From: Pseudorhodoplanes sp.
GTDB taxonomy: Bacteria; Pseudomonadota; Alphaproteobacteria; Rhizobiales; Xanthobacteraceae
Assembly (NCBI GenBank): GCA_019187085.1
Contig: JABARS010000008.1
Coordinates: forward strand, 1 to 64,000
DNA length: 64,000 bases
Direction: 5' to 3'
Shown: positions 27,900 through 36,685 of the stretch, piece by piece
Layout of the letters: the number at the start of each line of letters is the position of its first letter
Numbering within the stretch: the stretch's first letter is position 1
Notes under the pieces: generated by a model
Database searches by the model: none
The model's input: only the letters and a program-made list of their open reading frames with translations
Told to the model about the DNA's origin: nothing
Translations under genes and position numbers: made by a program

Positions 27900-28289
27900 A
27901 TGAACGCTCTGTTCAGGCGGAAAGGCTGGTTGCGGCGCTCTCTGGCGGTCGTGACCATCTATGGCTTCGTCCTCCATGCGATGATTGTGGCGATCGCATC
28001 GGTTCCGCGCGCGGACACCGATACGGGCCTGCTGGCCGCACTTCAGCAAATCTGCTTCAACGGCGGTCCCGAGCGGCCGGACGGCGTCCCCCAGCCGGAC
28101 AAGCCGCTCGGCGCACAGGCCTGCGTTCTCTGCGGCGCAAAAGCGTTCGATCTGCCAAGCACTGCCGTTCCTGAGGCGCCGGCGGGCATCGCCGAGACGG
28201 TTCGCCTGTCTCCGCCCGCCATTGATTTCGAGATTCGCAGCCTTTTCTCGGGAATTTCCCGGCCGCGGGCGCCACCCGTCCTCGCCTGA
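27900..28289 (+). CDS. DUF2946-like small secreted or membrane-anchored protein
   Basis: A 129-residue protein with an N-terminal hydrophobic segment (residues 15-34) and later cysteines including CVLC near residue 75. This is the layout of DUF2946 proteins, which are often encoded beside copper-handling or TonB-dependent receptor genes. It lies 170 bp upstream of an OprC-like receptor in the same direction, so a shared metal role is likely. The family match is by overall pattern and not certain. Confidence 0.6.
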   Translation: MNALFRRKGWLRRSLAVVTIYGFVLHAMIVAIASVPRADTDTGLLAALQQICFNGGPERPDGVPQPDKPLGAQACVLCGAKAFDLPSTAVPEAPAGIAETVRLSPPAIDFEIRSLFSGISRPRAPPVLA

Positions 28290-28459
28290 TGTGAGCGCAC
28301 ACCGGCGCTTTCGCGCCACACGTGCGCTCACGCAAATCCGCATAAGCAAAATCGAAACGTAATCCGGCCGGTCGCACCGGCTCGGCATGGATGTCTTTGT
28401 GCGCACGCCGTCACGCGGCGGCGAACGGGAAGCCGTGCCTGTGAACTTGAGGAACGAAA

Positions 28460-30637
28460 ATGCAACGCAAGAAAACGCAAGGCGTCCGCCTGCGCAGCAT
28501 AATTCTGGCATCCGCGGGCGCATTGGCGCTCTCGTCTGCGCCGGGCATGGCCCAGAGCGATCCGCACGCACACGCGCCGCGTCCGGCGTCCGGCAGCGTC
28601 CCGCTCGGCACGATCACCGTTGTCGACACGCGGTCGTGGTGGACGAATTTTGTCACCGCCTCGAACGAGGCGCCGGATAGCGATCTCGTGGCGGGCCGCA
28701 TGTCGAGCAACGACGCGGCACGGCTTTTCGAACGCATTCCGGGCGTCTCGCTTCAAAGCGCCGGCGGCGTCTCGGCGCTGCCGGTCGTGGAGGGCTTCGC
28801 CAGCGATCGCGTCAAGACGCTCGTCAACGGCATGAGCATCACGTCATCGTGCGGGAACTTCATGAATCCGCCGCTGTCCTACATCGATTCCGGCGCCGTC
28901 CAGTCGGCCAAGGTCTATGCCGGCGTCACGCCCGTGAGCATGGGCGGCGACAGCATCGGCGGAACCATCTCTGCCAGCTCCGCGGCCCCGGTGTTCGCGC
29001 CGGCGGGCAAGACGATCATCGCCGGCGGGCGGATTTCGTCGTTCTTCCGCAGTAACGGAAACGGGATCGGCGGCAACCTCTATACGTATCTTGCGACCAA
29101 CGACTTCAGCATCTCCTATAACGGAGCGACCGTCGTCCAGAAAAATTACCGGGACGGCAACGGAAACGGGGTCGGGGCGACGCTCTACAAGGCGACAAAC
29201 CATCTCGTGCGCGCGGCGGGGCGCAGCGAGAACCATCGTCTCGGCATCGATGTGGGCTGGCAGGAGATTCCATACCAGGGCTTCGTCAACCAGTTCATGG
29301 ACATGACCGACAACAGATCCGTTTATGTTAACGCCAATTACGCCGGCGATTACAATTGGGGCACGTTCGAGGCGCGCTTCTTCCGTCATGACGTCCGCCA
29401 CAGCATGGACAAGCTGGAGGACAAGCTGCGCGTCTCCGGACGAATGCCGATGGAGACCGAGGGCAGCGACACCGGCTATAAGGTCCAGGCCAATATCACG
29501 TCGCTGGGCGGGCACATCCTGCGCTTAGGCAACGAGTATCACCGCTATCGCCTCGACGACTGGTGGCCGCCGGTGTCAGGCTCCATGATGATGAGCCCGG
29601 AGACGTACCTCAATATCAACGACGGCCGGCGCGATCGTTTCGCCCTGTTCGGCGAGATCGAGACCCGCTGGACGCCGCAATGGCAGACCATGTTCGGGGT
29701 GCGCTACGAACACGTCATCACGGACACCGGAACGGTCCGCAACTATACCGGCCTCACGGCCGAGGCGGCCGCGTTCAATGCGCGCGACCGGCGCAGGGAA
29801 GACCACAATCTCGATCTGACGGGCATGCTGCGATACGAGCCCGTCAGCACCCATGCGCTGGAACTCGGGCTCGCCCGCAAGACCCGTTCGCCGAATCTCT
29901 ACGAGCGGTATGCCTGGTCCGCCGGCGCGATGGCCGCGAGCATGATTAACTGGTTCGGTGATCTCAACGGCTATGTCGGCAACATCGATCTGAAGCCGGA
30001 AGTGGCGCACACGGCCAGGGCAAGCCTGGAGTGGCACGACGCCGGCCGTCGCGACTGGCACGTCAAGCTGACCGGCCATTACAGCCGTGTCGACGACTAT
30101 ATCAACGCCGAGCGGATCGGCCTGATCGGGAGCGCCACGGCACGCCGCGCCTTGCTCCGCTTCATCAACCATGATGCCGAGCTGTACGGGGCCAATCTGG
30201 AAGCCGCGAAATATCTCGGCCATGCCGGCGGTGACTGGAAAATCCGCAGCGTGGTCAGCTATCTCGCCGGCAAGGACCTGGAAGCCGATATCAGCCTCTA
30301 CAACATCATGCCGCTGAACGCTCTGGTCGCGCTCGATCACACGCTCGGGAACTGGTCGAGCACGCTCGAGGTACTGGCGGTCGCCGACAAGGACCGGGTC
30401 GATACCCAGCGGTTCGAGCAGAACACGGAAGCCTATGCGCTCGTCAATCTGCGCACGCGCTATACCTACGGCAAGGCGCGGCTCGATCTCGGGATCGACA
30501 ATCTCTTCGATAGCGATTACCAGCCGTCTCTGGGCGGGCTGAGCGCGATCGTCTTCACGCAGACGGGAAACCGTAACGCCGCACGGGTTCAGGGGCCCGG
30601 GCGTTCGTTCAATGCCGGTCTGACCGTGGAGTTCTGA
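28460..30637 (+). CDS. TonB-dependent copper receptor, OprC/NosA-like
   Basis: A 725-residue outer-membrane receptor with a signal peptide ending GMA-Q, a His-rich start (DPHAHAP), a plug domain (about 45-180; RIPGVSLQSAGGVSALPVVEG split, then VYAGVTPVSMGGDSIGGTI) and a 22-strand barrel ending in Phe. Copper-site signatures of OprC are present: Cys131-x3-Met135 in SCGNFMNPP and His314-x-Met316 in RHSMDKL, at nearly the spacing reported for OprC (Cys143/Met147 and His323/Met325). This points to copper uptake rather than siderophores. It probably depends on the tonB-exbBD genes 1.5 kb away. Confidence 0.8.
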   Translation: MQRKKTQGVRLRSIILASAGALALSSAPGMAQSDPHAHAPRPASGSVPLGTITVVDTRSWWTNFVTASNEAPDSDLVAGRMSSNDAARLFERIPGVSLQSAGGVSALPVVEGFASDRVKTLVNGMSITSSCGNFMNPPLSYIDSGAVQSAKVYAGVTPVSMGGDSIGGTISASSAAPVFAPAGKTIIAGGRISSFFRSNGNGIGGNLYTYLATNDFSISYNGATVVQKNYRDGNGNGVGATLYKATNHLVRAAGRSENHRLGIDVGWQEIPYQGFVNQFMDMTDNRSVYVNANYAGDYNWGTFEARFFRHDVRHSMDKLEDKLRVSGRMPMETEGSDTGYKVQANITSLGGHILRLGNEYHRYRLDDWWPPVSGSMMMSPETYLNINDGRRDRFALFGEIETRWTPQWQTMFGVRYEHVITDTGTVRNYTGLTAEAAAFNARDRRREDHNLDLTGMLRYEPVSTHALELGLARKTRSPNLYERYAWSAGAMAASMINWFGDLNGYVGNIDLKPEVAHTARASLEWHDAGRRDWHVKLTGHYSRVDDYINAERIGLIGSATARRALLRFINHDAELYGANLEAAKYLGHAGGDWKIRSVVSYLAGKDLEADISLYNIMPLNALVALDHTLGNWSSTLEVLAVADKDRVDTQRFEQNTEAYALVNLRTRYTYGKARLDLGIDNLFDSDYQPSLGGLSAIVFTQTGNRNAARVQGPGRSFNAGLTVEF

Positions 30638-30820
30638 GCCGACGGATGCGCCGCGGCATCGACCGGAGCGTCGTCGCCGCGGCCGCCGGGAAACGGCTGA
30701 CGGGCGGCGTCAACGAACGCGCGCCGCTCCGCGGCGTCGTCGTTCGCCATGAAGTCCGGCCCGACCCTCGAACGGGATTCATGGACGGGTGGCAGATGGC
30801 TGAGAAAGCGGGGAGGGAAG

Positions 30821-30894
30821 TGGCTGGGGAACTAGGATTCGAACCTAGATTAACGGAGTCAGAGTCCGCTGTTCTACCGTTGAACTATTCCCCA
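30821..30894 (-). tRNA. tRNA-Gln (anticodon CTG)
   Basis: Read on the minus strand, 74 nt including an encoded CCA: a 7-bp acceptor TGGGGAA/TTCCCCA, a D arm with AACGGTAGAA, an anticodon loop CTCTGAC reading CAG codons, and a T arm with GGTTCGAATCC. The 5' TGGGGAA and CTG anticodon identify glutamine. It is a normal elongator, not a suppressor. Confidence 0.97.
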
Positions 30895-31240
30895 ATCCGC
30901 AAGCGATTTCAATAGCTTGAAGCTATTTCCGGCGCTCGGAGAGCTGGCAGGGGCGCGCCCTTGGCGGGGATTGCGCCGGCTTCATTTAGTGGATTTGGCC
31001 ACAATTTCCAAGCGCCGGATCGCGGTTTGCGCCGACGCATTGCATTTCGACCGGCCCGGCAGACGGACTGCATGTCGTGCCGGGTGGCGGATCGGCCGCA
31101 CGGGCCGGACGCGGGCGATCGCAGGCAAAGGGCGGCGGCCGGGTCGGAGCCCGGAACGACAGGATCAAGTGCGACAGGATCATATGACAGTCGTCCGGTG
31201 ATCAGCCTGGCGCGAGGGAGACGCGTCCGCGGGTGCCATG
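30895..31240. other. Gene-free interval between tRNA-Gln and the ABC importer
   Basis: No frame with coding character was found. A 15-bp near-tandem duplication (CGACAGGATCAWRTG) lies at 31157-31186. The interval follows the end of the leftward ABC operon and holds the upstream region of the leftward tRNA gene. Confidence 0.45.
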
Positions 31241-32002
31241 TCAGCCCGGGGCGAACGCCACCCGTCCGTCCGCGTGCAGCGCCTGCACCGGTGCGCGGTA
31301 AAGCTCTTCCAGCCGCTCCACGGTCAGCACGTCGCGCACCGGCCCCTCGACGAGACACGTCCCATCGCGCAGCAGATAGGCCCGCGTCGCCGCGCGCATC
31401 GCATGGTTGGGATCGTGCGTGGTGAAGAGCACGCCGAGTCCGGCTTCGGCGAGCGCGCGGATCTCGCGCATCACCTTTCCCTGGTTGCCGAAATCGAGGC
31501 TCGCGGTCGGCTCGTCGAGCACGACGAAGCGCGGCTCCTGCGCCAGCGCCCGCGCCAGCAGCACGAGCTGGCGCTCGCCGCCGGAAATCTCGGTATAGGC
31601 GCGCCCCGCCAGCGCGCCGATGCCGAAGCGCTCCAGCGCCGCATGGCTGATCTCGCGGTCGCGCGCGGTGGGTGCGGCGAACAGCGAGCCGTGCGCCGTA
31701 CGCCCCATCAGCACCACGGTTTCCACGGAGAACGCGAACGTGCCGGTATGGACCTGCGGCACGTAGCCGATCACCCGTGCGCGCTCGGCGACGGGAAGGT
31801 CGGCAAGCGCGCGCCCCGTCACGCGCACCTCGCCCGCGCGGGCGGGAAGAAGCCCGAGCAGCGTCTTGAGCAGCGTGGTCTTGCCGCCGCCGTTCGGCCC
31901 GAGCAGAGCGAGCACTTCGCCTTGCGCGAGCCGCACGTTCAGGTTCGTCCCGACAAGCCGGTCCGCATAGCCGATCGACAGGTCGCGCGCCTCGATGCTC
32001 AT
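31241..32002 (-). CDS. ABC transporter ATP-binding protein, FecE/MolC-like
   Basis: A 253-residue ATPase with Walker A GPNGGGKTT near residue 36, signature SGGERQ, Walker B FVVLDEP and the switch His in TTHDPNH. It belongs to the FepC/BtuD/MolC group that serves FecCD permeases. It is the last gene of a binding protein-permease-ATPase operon, 4 bp after the permease. The substrate is inferred to be molybdate or tungstate from the ModE-like gene next door. Confidence 0.9.
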   Translation of the reverse strand: MSIEARDLSIGYADRLVGTNLNVRLAQGEVLALLGPNGGGKTTLLKTLLGLLPARAGEVRVTGRALADLPVAERARVIGYVPQVHTGTFAFSVETVVLMGRTAHGSLFAAPTARDREISHAALERFGIGALAGRAYTEISGGERQLVLLARALAQEPRFVVLDEPTASLDFGNQGKVMREIRALAEAGLGVLFTTHDPNHAMRAATRAYLLRDGTCLVEGPVRDVLTVERLEELYRAPVQALHADGRVAFAPG

Positions 32003-32006
32003 GCGC

Positions 32007-33017
32007 TCACGACCATGTCCTGCTCACGCGCGCGAGCAGCCAGATGAAGAACGGCGTGCCGAGCGCCGCGGTAAGGATGCCGAGCGGGACCTCGATCTGC
32101 GCCATGGTGCGCGCAAGCGTGTCGATGAAGAGCAGGAACCCGCCGCCGAGAATGGCCGACACCGGCAGGAGGCGCGCGAAATCCGGTCCCACCAGCGAGC
32201 GCGCCAGATGCGGTACCACAAGGCCGACCCAGCCGATGATGCCCGCGGTCGCAACGCTCGCGGAGGTCACGAGCGTCGCCGCCGCGATGATGGCGATGCG
32301 CAGCGGCGTCGTCGGCGCCCCGAGCGCGCGCGCCTCCTCCTCGGGCAGCGACATCACGTTCATGCGGTGGCGCAAGGCGAGCAGCACCATGCTGCCCACG
32401 AGCACGAGGCCGAGCAGCAATATGAGATCGGACATATTGGCGGCGGCAAGACTGCCCAGCAGCCAGAAGGTCATGGCCGGAAGCTGGTTGTAGGGATCGG
32501 CGAGATATTTCACGAGCCCGACGCCCGCGCCCAGCAGCGCGCCGATGACGACGCCGGACAATACCAGCACGAGCACCGGATCGCGCGTGCGGATCGCGGT
32601 GCCGATCATGTAAACGCCAGCAACCGCGACCAGTCCGCCGGCGAAGGCGCAAGCCTGGATCGCGAACACGCCGAGCGAGAGATAGATGCCGAGCACGGCG
32701 CCGAGCGCCGCGCCCGACGATGCGCCCAGAATGTCGGGCGAGACCAGCGGATTGCGGAACAGGCCCTGGAACGCGGCGCCGGCGATGGCGAGCGCGGCGC
32801 CGACCAGGAACGCCGCCAGCACACGCGGCCCGCGCACCTGCGCGACCACCGCTTCGACCGCCGGCGGCACGCCCGACGCGCTACCGGTGAGCTTGCTCCA
32901 CAGCACCGTCACGATTTCGGCGGCCGACACCGGAAAGCGGCCGACCAGGAACGCGACCGCAAAGCCCGCGACCAGCACCGCGAGCGCTATGAGCGTACCC
33001 GGAAGCGTGGAGCGCAC
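32007..33017 (-). CDS. FecCD family ABC transporter permease (MolB-like)
   Basis: A 336-residue permease with about ten membrane helices and the FecCD signatures GPRVLAAFLVGAALAIAGAAFQ (about 63-84; key R, G, Q), NPLVSPDILGASSGAALG, and the cytoplasmic loop ARALG, GWVGLVVPHLAR. This fold imports iron-siderophores, B12, haem, and in the MolBC class molybdate/tungstate. It starts at GTG with GGGAGGT just upstream and overlaps no neighbour. One permease gene serves as a homodimer. Confidence 0.92.
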   Translation of the reverse strand: MRSTLPGTLIALAVLVAGFAVAFLVGRFPVSAAEIVTVLWSKLTGSASGVPPAVEAVVAQVRGPRVLAAFLVGAALAIAGAAFQGLFRNPLVSPDILGASSGAALGAVLGIYLSLGVFAIQACAFAGGLVAVAGVYMIGTAIRTRDPVLVLVLSGVVIGALLGAGVGLVKYLADPYNQLPAMTFWLLGSLAAANMSDLILLLGLVLVGSMVLLALRHRMNVMSLPEEEARALGAPTTPLRIAIIAAATLVTSASVATAGIIGWVGLVVPHLARSLVGPDFARLLPVSAILGGGFLLFIDTLARTMAQIEVPLGILTAALGTPFFIWLLARVSRTWS

Positions 33018-33018
33018 G

Positions 33019-34038
33019 TTACCTCCCGGTCAGGACTGCGTTCATCTGCGCTTCGGTCGGCGCGACGTGATAGAAGCGCAGATGGAATTCGCGCGCAATC
33101 TCGCCGATACTTTCGGGGAAACGCTCAGGATAGAGGATTTTCGCAAGCCACCACAGTCCGATCAGCCGGTTGGCGGACGGCGGGAAATCCACCCAGCCGA
33201 ACGGCAGCGCCGGCGCGAGATGCACGTGCCCGGCCCGCACCGCCGCGACGCTCGCCCAGGCCGGATCGCTCTTCACGCTGGCGGCGAAGTCGCGCTCGAT
33301 GGTGACGATCACGTCGGGATTCCAGACCAGCACCTGCTCGATCGATACGATGGCCAGCCCGCCCTGCCGTCCGGCCGCGACGTTGCGCGCGATCAGTTCC
33401 AGCGTCTCGACATTGATCGAGCCGCCGAGACCGGTCTCCAGCCCGCGCGAACCGCGGCCGTAATAGACGCGCGGGCGCCGTTCGGGCGCGATATCCGCAA
33501 TGCGCTGCGTGACGGTGTCGAGCATGCGGGCGGCGTGACCGGCGAGGCTCTCGCCCTCGTTCGCGCGGCCGATCAGCGCCCCGAGCTTGCGATAGGCCGC
33601 CGGCAGATCGATGAAGCGGCCGTCGAGCAGCGCATAAGGAATGCCGGTCTGCTCCTGCACGCGTTCGGCGAGCGACAGATAGGTCTGATTGATCGAGCCG
33701 ACATCCAGGATGAGATCAGGCTTGAACGACAGCACCCGTTCGAGATTGGCGGTGTTGCCGCGGCCGGTGATGCGGCCGGTTTCCGGCCGCGCGCCGATGT
33801 CGGGCAGCAGCAAGGCGCGCTCTTGCGGGCTGAGCGCGCGCGGCCAGCCGATCAGGAGATCGGGCGCAAGGGTATAGAGCAGGATCGCCGCCGGCGGCCC
33901 GGCCGGGAAGACGCGCGCGACCGTCTCGGGGATTTTCAGGACGCGCCCGGTATCGTCGGTTGCCGTCCGGGCGCGGGCACGCAGCGGCAGGGCGAGGGCG
34001 CCGGTAAGACCCGCGATCAGCGAACGGCGCGACAGCAT
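33019..34038 (-). CDS. Periplasmic metal/oxyanion-binding protein of FecCD-type importer (MolA-like)
   Basis: A 339-residue class III binding protein with a twin-arginine-like start (SRRSLIAG) and a signal segment cleaved near RARA. The N- and C-lobes are joined by a helix; the region around 95-125 holds GRITGRGNTANLERVLSFKPDL in order. It is closely related to the frameshifted gene at 40107, sharing for example VQEQTGIPY, LDGRF, RPRVY and DFPPSxNRxIGL. The start follows GAGGAAAG. Ligand inference (Mo/W oxyanion or chelate) rests on neighbours only. Confidence 0.85.
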   Translation of the reverse strand: MLSRRSLIAGLTGALALPLRARARTATDDTGRVLKIPETVARVFPAGPPAAILLYTLAPDLLIGWPRALSPQERALLLPDIGARPETGRITGRGNTANLERVLSFKPDLILDVGSINQTYLSLAERVQEQTGIPYALLDGRFIDLPAAYRKLGALIGRANEGESLAGHAARMLDTVTQRIADIAPERRPRVYYGRGSRGLETGLGGSINVETLELIARNVAAGRQGGLAIVSIEQVLVWNPDVIVTIERDFAASVKSDPAWASVAAVRAGHVHLAPALPFGWVDFPPSANRLIGLWWLAKILYPERFPESIGEIAREFHLRFYHVAPTEAQMNAVLTGR

Positions 34039-34505
34039 GGCTTTCCTCTCTTTTCTTCCCGCGGCGCCAGCCGGCATCCGGTCCGTCCCGTCGGTCGCAT
34101 TGCCCGCATCGATCGTCGCACGGCCGCATCGCGCCTCGCAGGTCCGTCCGGCTTTGCGGAGTTCCGCCGGCCGCAAGCCGGAAGATGTTCGCAGCGCCGC
34201 GCGCGCAGCAGCGCGATGAACGAGAAAGGTATCGGCCTGTCCGGCCGCGGCGAAAGCCTCATGCAGGCTGCGGTTCGCCGTGCGCCTGCCGGTCCGGCCC
34301 ATCGGCCGGCGGCAATGCTCCGGCCATCAGAGCATCGCCGGCGCGGGACGACAAGCGCTCCGCCTTGCCGAACGCCGCGGCCGCCCGGGAGCCCGGTCCT
34401 GCCCGGCAGGTTGCCGCAGGGCGCGTCCGGGCAAGGCGCTTTTCCGGCGCAGCCGCAGACAGTAAAGTTACAGGATCGAATGCGTGATGATTCCCGGTGG
34501 GCGAG
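34039..34505. other. Divergent promoter interval between binding protein and ModE-like gene
   Basis: About 470 bp with no supported frame. It separates the leftward importer operon from the rightward ModE-like regulator and must hold both promoters. No site of the CGNTATAT-N8-ATATNNCG type was found here, in contrast to the other intervals of this region. Confidence 0.5.
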
Positions 34506-34916
34506 ATGGCAGGTCGTGTACGAAAAGCAGCCGCGGCGCGAACGGAGTCGCGTCCGTCGTGCAAGATTCTCCCCTCGATCCGCCTCGATTTTGCCGGCGA
34601 GCGCCGTCTGGGTCCGGGAAAAATCTCCCTGCTCGAGCGGATCATTGAAACCGGATCGATTTCCGCGGCCGGCCGGCGGCTGGAAATGTCCTACCGGCGC
34701 GCCTGGCTCCTGGTCGACGCCATGAACCGCATGTTCGACAAGCCGGTCGTGGTCGCCTCGATGGGTGGCTCGCACGGCGGCGGCGCGCAGGTCACCGATT
34801 TCGGCCGGCGTCTGGTCGAGACCTATCGCAACGTGGAGAAGCGTTTCTCCGACGAAGCCAACACGGCGTTCTCCGAATTCAGGAAGCATTACCAGCCCGG
34901 CCGCGACGACGATTGA
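34506..34916 (+). CDS. ModE-like winged-helix regulator lacking the molybdate-binding domain
   Basis: A 136-residue protein matching the N-terminal DNA-binding domain of ModE: LLERIIETGSISAAGRRLEMSYRRAW as the helix-turn-helix (about 45-70; key S-I-S-A-A and S-Y-R-A-W), then GGSHGGGAQVTDFGRRLVETYR split across it, including the wing G-G-G-A. The C-terminal TOBE/Di-Mop molybdate-binding half of E. coli ModE is absent. It is the natural candidate to bind the repeated ModE-box-like sites nearby. ATG at 34506 is preferred, with GTG 34497 possible. Confidence 0.88.
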   Translation: MAGRVRKAAAARTESRPSCKILPSIRLDFAGERRLGPGKISLLERIIETGSISAAGRRLEMSYRRAWLLVDAMNRMFDKPVVVASMGGSHGGGAQVTDFGRRLVETYRNVEKRFSDEANTAFSEFRKHYQPGRDDD

Positions 34917-34926
34917 GCGCGTGCCG

Positions 34927-35505
34927 TCAGGCGGCATCGACCTGGGCCGGGGTGCGCGCGGCAAGCGCGCGCACGGCCCAGTCGAGCACGATCTGCGGCG
35001 ACGGCTCGAGCGTGACCGCAAAGCCGCCGCCGAACGCGGTCCAGGCGTCGATATGCTTGGTCGCCACGGCCGTGAGCACGACGAAACCCGCAAGCGCGGC
35101 ATCCGCGAATTCGGCACGCAGGCCGCGACCTTCCGCCTCCTGCTCGCCGAAGCGGTTGCCGATCAGGACGTCGACGCCCCTGTCCATGGCGAGACGGAAC
35201 ATCGCCGCCGCGTCCGTCAGCGCGGCCTGGTCGAGAATGCAGCCCTGCGCATGCACGCCGAGATCCTGCGATATCTTCAGTGTTTCGCCGGTCAGAATGT
35301 CCTCGACCATCATCACGCGCCGGCAGGCCGACCAGCGCTTGCCGATGACCTGCACGATGCCGCCAACGCGCGCACCCTGAAGCCGGAGCGCGGTCACCGT
35401 CTGGCGCAGGATCGCGTCGACGCCGCTGCCTGCGTCCTCGCCGGGCTCGAAGACAACGGCGGCAAGCCTCGGCCCGAAGTCGTCGGATACGGAAGCCATC
35501 TGCAT
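34927..35505 (-). CDS. DUF2478 family protein (molybdenum-cluster associated)
   Basis: A 192-residue cytoplasmic protein with the DUF2478 pattern: a start of LAAVVFEPGEDAGSGVDAIL split, VGGIVQVIG, then a DLLIGNRFG-like VDVLIGNRFGEQEAEGRGL. Members occur beside molybdate transporters and are sometimes fused to their ATPases. The biochemical role is unknown. It converges on the ModE-like gene with a 10-bp gap. A ModE-box-like site lies 78 bp upstream of its ATG. AAGGGCGTGA precedes the start. Confidence 0.75.
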   Translation of the reverse strand: MQMASVSDDFGPRLAAVVFEPGEDAGSGVDAILRQTVTALRLQGARVGGIVQVIGKRWSACRRVMMVEDILTGETLKISQDLGVHAQGCILDQAALTDAAAMFRLAMDRGVDVLIGNRFGEQEAEGRGLRAEFADAALAGFVVLTAVATKHIDAWTAFGGGFAVTLEPSPQIVLDWAVRALAARTPAQVDAA

Positions 35506-35582
35506 TCACGCCCTTGCGGAGGCGGGCACCGCCGCGCCGCCGCCCCGAAACTGTCCGGACATCGATGACACGCTCGACCTTA

Positions 35583-35606
35583 CGCTATATTTACGAATAT
35601 ATATCG
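35583..35606. promoter_or_regulatory. ModE-box-like operator (CGCTATAT-N8-ATATATCG)
   Basis: A 24-bp inverted repeat with both half sites close to the E. coli ModE half site and the same 8-bp spacing. It lies between the divergent DUF2478 (minus) and DUF364 (plus) genes, 77 bp and 165 bp from their starts, so it could control either or both. Confidence 0.7.
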
Positions 35607-35771
35607 AATGTCGCACGAAAAACCCCCGGCGTAAAGGGCGGAAAGGAATTGTCCGCGGGACCGGCGAAAATGCCGCCCGCAGGCGGCAACTGACCGAAAT
35701 CAAGGCAATCCCGGACATCAGGGCCTTGAGTTTTTATGATGGCATCGCCGGGACGATGGATGGAGATGCAG

Positions 35772-36638
35772 ATGAATGACGGGCTCTTGTCCGAGACGAT
35801 CGAGGCGATCCGCAAATTCGCGCCGGAGGGGATCGCCGAAATCCCGATCGAGCGCGCGGTGGTCGGCCTTTTCTTCACCGGCGTGAAGCTCGCCACCGGC
35901 CATGTCGGCGCCTGCGCGACCCCGGTCAAGACGATACCGGAGGCCGTGTGCTGCCCGAGCTCGGCGCATGCCATGCCGTTTCCGGGAAAGATGCGCGGCC
36001 GGCCGGCGATCGGTTTCCTCGACGACGTCCATCACGAGAACGGCATCCGCCGCGCGGTCGCGGTTGCGGCCATGAATGCGCTGGCCGCCTATTGCTGGGA
36101 TTGCCGGCCGCATCCCGACGTCGATCTGGAATCCGGCATCGATGCGTTCGACGCGGCGAATATCCGCCCGGGTCAGTTCGTCGTCGTGGTGGGGGCGTTC
36201 GTTCCGTTCCTGCGCGCGCTCAAGCAGCGCGGGCAGCGGTTCGTGGTGCTGGAGCAGGATCCGGCGACGCTCAAGGCCGACGAGATGCCGTTCTACCGGC
36301 ATGCCTCGCAGACCGCCGAGATCGTGCCGCAGGCCGACGTCATCCTGGTCACCGGCACGACGCTGCTCAACGACACGCTCGACGACATCCTCGCCATGGC
36401 CCGGCCGGACGCCTGCAAGGTCGTGGTCGGTCCGACCGTCGGGCTCGTGCCGGATGCCTATCTGCGTCGCGGATGCGACATTCTCGGCAGCATCCAGGTG
36501 ACGCATCCGAACGAGTTTCTCGACATTCTCGCCGAAGGCGGCTCCGGCTATCATTTCTTCGGCAAGTCGGCGCAGAAGGTCGTGCTGCGGGCACGCCGTC
36601 ATGACGGCATGCGCGTGCCGGTGGCGGCGGTGGTCTGA
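35772..36638 (+). CDS. DUF4213/DUF364 family protein (putative heavy-metal chelatase fold)
   Basis: A 288-residue protein with an enolase-like N-terminal DUF4213 domain (about 1-95) and a Rossmann-like DUF364 domain (about 125-285; VVVVGAFVPFL, then LEQDP, ADVILVTGTTLLNDTLDDIL split, VVVGPTVGLVPD). Family members sit near molybdenum, nickel or siderophore genes and are suspected metal-chelate handlers, but no activity is established. The start at 35772 has GGAG 7 bases upstream. Several upstream in-frame ATGs exist. Confidence 0.8.
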   Translation: MNDGLLSETIEAIRKFAPEGIAEIPIERAVVGLFFTGVKLATGHVGACATPVKTIPEAVCCPSSAHAMPFPGKMRGRPAIGFLDDVHHENGIRRAVAVAAMNALAAYCWDCRPHPDVDLESGIDAFDAANIRPGQFVVVVGAFVPFLRALKQRGQRFVVLEQDPATLKADEMPFYRHASQTAEIVPQADVILVTGTTLLNDTLDDILAMARPDACKVVVGPTVGLVPDAYLRRGCDILGSIQVTHPNEFLDILAEGGSGYHFFGKSAQKVVLRARRHDGMRVPVAAVV

Positions 36639-36685
36639 CAGCGCGGGCAAGCGGGTATGCGCAGGTCCGGCAGGCGCGGGCGGGG

